Shown here: piece by piece, positions 62,472-64,000 of the stretch | How positions within the stretch are numbered: position 1 is the stretch's first letter | How the letters are laid out: each line of letters opens with the position of its first letter | DNA from: Methylobacterium sp. J-070 | Lineage (GTDB): Bacteria; Pseudomonadota; Alphaproteobacteria; Rhizobiales; Beijerinckiaceae | Assembly: GCF_022829385.1 (NCBI RefSeq) | Contig: NZ_JAKSXX010000165.1 | Location: forward strand, 354,988 to 418,987 | Length of the DNA stretch: 64,000 nucleotides | Direction of reading: 5' to 3' | Translations under genes and position numbers: made by a program | Notes under the pieces: model-generated | What the model was told of the DNA's origin: nothing | Database searches by the model: none | The model's input: the letters and a program-made list of their open reading frames with translations, nothing else

Positions 62472-63599
62472 CTACACCTGCCAGAGGGGCATGAACTCCG
62501 ACGCATATCCGGACCGGCCGATCCCCCAGGTCGAATCGACCATCTTGGCCAGCGCCATGCGGCACAAGGTGGCGATGCGCGACCGATGCTCGGCCTTGAC
62601 GTCCGGCTGCCCGAGAATTTCGAAGCCGGCATGCAGGCAGGCGCGGTACTGGCCCGTGTAGAAAGAGTTCACCGCACATTCGTGCCGCAGACCGTATCGG
62701 TAGATCCAGGTCTGAAGGAACAGCCCCTCGGGTGGCATCCGCGTCGGAAGGCCGGCCTCGGCATAGCGCAGGCCGCGGGCGTAATCACCGTTGTCGCTGC
62801 AGATCCGGCTGGCCCCGTGGCGCGCCTCCGCCCGTTCCGGGCAGACCGCGATGGCCCGGTCGTAGACCGCGCAGATCGCCCCGGCCGGCGCGTCCAGGCC
62901 TTCCATCAGGTAGGCGACATTGAGGAGACTGACGTAGATCTCCTCTTTCCAATGTCCAAGTTCGGCGCGTTTCAGGTAGAGGGCGATCGCCTTCTGCTTC
63001 TCGCCGCAATCGCGATAGCTCTGCGCCAGATAGAACGTATATCGCGCGACGAGGGACGGATCCTGCTCGGTGGCGAGAGCCTTCTCGAGGATGTCGGCGT
63101 CGCGCCTGTAGGTTTCCGTGTCGCGATGGCGCGCCCCGTCCTCGCCGCGTCGCATCGCGAGCGGAAGCGTATCGGTCCAGGATATCCCCGCGCAGGCTAT
63201 GACTTCGTGGATCACGCCGCGATAGAACCATTTCAGCGCATTGCTGACGAGCTGCGTCCGCCTGTATTGGGTGGGACCGTCCAGGATCGTGACGACATAG
63301 CCGGGCGCGTCGAGCCTCGGCATGGTGAAGTCTTGCGGGATGAGAAGCTCGTCATCGGCATCGATGATCAGGGCGTAATGGCCGTGCGGCCGCGCCAGTT
63401 CGAGCGCCTCGCTCCGGTTGGCGGCGAAATCGACCCAGGGGCGCTTCACGAGGGTGCCGGGAACGTCCGCCAGCGCGGCCCGGATGACCTCCTCGGTCCC
63501 GTCCGTCGATCCGGTATCGACGATCACCCAATGATCGATGATCGGCCGAACGGACTCGAGACACCGGCGGATGACGTGCGCCTCGTTCTTGACGAACAT
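62472..63599 (-). CDS. Glycosyltransferase family 2 protein with TPR region, 5' end apparently truncated
   Basis: About 375 residues. MFVKNEAHVIRRCLESVRPI starts a GT-A domain with the nucleotide DTGSTDGT and metal-binding DADDELLIP motifs. Residues about 180-330 are TPR-like, including LVARYTFYLAQSYRDCGEKQ and KEEIYVSLLNVAYLMEGLDA. The family start is usually a dozen residues earlier; codons for TICLS precede the ATG in frame, but no start codon lies between it and a stop at 63639-63641. The original 5' end has probably been lost at the junction described at 63600-63640. It may be inactive. Confidence 0.8.
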   Translation of the reverse strand: MFVKNEAHVIRRCLESVRPIIDHWVIVDTGSTDGTEEVIRAALADVPGTLVKRPWVDFAANRSEALELARPHGHYALIIDADDELLIPQDFTMPRLDAPGYVVTILDGPTQYRRTQLVSNALKWFYRGVIHEVIACAGISWTDTLPLAMRRGEDGARHRDTETYRRDADILEKALATEQDPSLVARYTFYLAQSYRDCGEKQKAIALYLKRAELGHWKEEIYVSLLNVAYLMEGLDAPAGAICAVYDRAIAVCPERAEARHGASRICSDNGDYARGLRYAEAGLPTRMPPEGLFLQTWIYRYGLRHECAVNSFYTGQYRACLHAGFEILGQPDVKAEHRSRIATLCRMALAKMVDSTWGIGRSGYASEFMPLWQV

Positions 63600-63622
63600 C
63601 GAAAGGCAGATCGTCTGACCGG

Positions 63623-63868
63623 TGCTGGACGGGCGCGATCAACCGCTGGGCGCTCGCCGAGGCGGCCCGGGCGGTGGACGAGGTCACGGCGGGGCTGGAA
63701 GGCTACCGGTTCAACGATGCGGGCGGGGCCGCCTACCGGTTCGTGTGGAACATCTTCTGCGACTGGTACCTCGAACTCGCCAAGCCCGTACTGCAGGGCG
63801 AGGGCGTCGATCCCGCGATCAAGGCCGAGACGCAGGCCAGCGTGGCGTTCCTGATCGACCAGATCGCT
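63623..63868 (+). pseudogene. Fragment of valyl-tRNA synthetase (valS)
   Basis: In the frame starting at 63623 about 80 codons read as ValS anticodon-binding domain: AINRWALAEAARAVDEVTAG, EGYRFNDAGGAAYRFVWNIF, CDWYLELAKPVLQGEGVDPA and KAETQASVAFLIDQIA. ValS would continue to HPFMPFVTEELW, but here the sequence changes abruptly. Both ends are cut, so this is a pseudogene piece, not the cell's valS. Its GC-rich codon use resembles the host. Confidence 0.8.
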
Positions 63869-64000
63869 CATGCTTTGAATGTACTTATCGCCGAGCCAGA
63901 CAAGCTGGCTGAGTATCGCGTCAACGCTTACGAAGCCGCTCGCCGCACGTATCACTGGGAGATGGAGGAGCGGAAGTTCGTAGAAGCCTTCGATCGGGCC
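63869..64000 (+). CDS. Sequence fused in frame to the valS fragment, partial at the right edge
   Basis: After the valS part the frame continues without a stop: HALNVLIAEPDKLAEYRVNA, then YEAARRTYHWEMEERKFVEA. The base composition becomes less GC-rich and codons such as CTT, GTA, GAA and TAT appear. The pattern resembles the last helices of GT-B glycosyltransferases, but too little is visible to be sure. It may be the tail of a gene whose front was replaced. Confidence 0.4.

Noticed and set aside
62045..62494. Plus-strand frame of 149 codons spanning the ALDH end and the gap
   Set aside because: It starts inside the aldehyde dehydrogenase and is Arg/Pro-rich with no ribosome site.
62246..62632. 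Minus-strand frame of 128 codons
   Set aside because: It overlaps the 3' end of the glycosyltransferase in another frame. Part of it looks protein-like, but start and similarity are lacking.

Overview
The window is 64 kb of uniformly GC-rich, densely coding chromosome. Gene content and order point to a Methylobacterium-like alphaproteobacterium (Hyphomicrobiales): glycerate 2-kinase beside pyruvate kinase, the lysC-ptsP-prfA-prmC-DUF4167 run, a GapR-type DUF2312 protein, DUF1036, DUF1244 and DUF4164 proteins, and a two-domain cold-shock protein with a glycine-rich linker. GTG and TTG starts and 4-bp stop/start overlaps are frequent. I saw no insertion sequence, phage, CRISPR array, tRNA or rRNA. 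Most of the window is core genome; the right end is disturbed.

Layout. 1-3.5 kb (minus): proB (partial), obg, a GNAT acetyltransferase, and rpmA/rplU. 3.5-9.7 kb: two exported proteins, ruvA without ruvB or ruvC beside it, the iron-storage pair bfd-bfr behind a possible iron-control element, then dapB-gpmA-alkB as an overlapping run. 9.7-13.1 kb: gamma-glutamyltransferase and two proteins of unknown function. 13.4-16.6 kb: asd and a secreted alkaline-phosphatase-family hydrolase. 16.7-21.7 kb: DUF2312, DUF1244, N-formylglutamate amidohydrolase, glycerate 2-kinase, DUF1036 and pyk, the last three around the exit from the serine cycle to pyruvate. 21.7-26 kb: hydrolase, TPR protein, rpmJ, PAS protein, PEBP-like protein, ubiG. 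26.3-33.7 kb: lysC, ptsP, prfA, prmC, DUF4167. 33.8-38.4 kb: possible methyltransferase, rlmE, Ppx/GppA, a single-domain response regulator, the cold-shock protein and a small exported protein. 38.7-40.9 kb: DUF3649-PepSY-DUF3325 inner-membrane set without a TonB receptor. 41.2-44.2 kb: ExaC-like aldehyde dehydrogenase, a terminator, then DUF779-AhpD-like-cupin. 44.4-50.5 kb (minus): Sel1 protein, a degenerate ThiE homologue, fba, pgk, gap and two coiled-coil proteins. 50.9-51.9 kb: DUF4164, zapA and a candidate 6S RNA. 52-59.4 kb: malonate locus, with GntR regulator and madLM on the minus strand facing mdcACDEGH on the plus strand. 59.5-62.1 kb: gmd and a second aldehyde dehydrogenase. 62.4-64 kb: a glycosyltransferase whose 5' end is cut, abutting a valS fragment that runs in frame into unrelated sequence.

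The genes work together in three main themes. Central carbon: glycerate kinase, pyruvate kinase, phosphoglycerate mutase, fba, pgk and gap. The aspartate family: lysC, asd and dapB are three steps from aspartate towards lysine, encoded at three separate loci. Malonate: import by MadLM, decarboxylation by MdcACDE, activation by MdcG and MdcH, and probable control by the GntR protein; the cofactor-precursor synthase MdcB is not in the cluster. The points most worth a second look are the valS/glycosyltransferase junction, the missing mdcB, the candidate 6S RNA, the triple Shine-Dalgarno repeat before zapA, the possible sRNA at 11.4-11.66 kb and the degenerate ThiE homologue. Functions are read from sequence motifs by eye; no database search was run.
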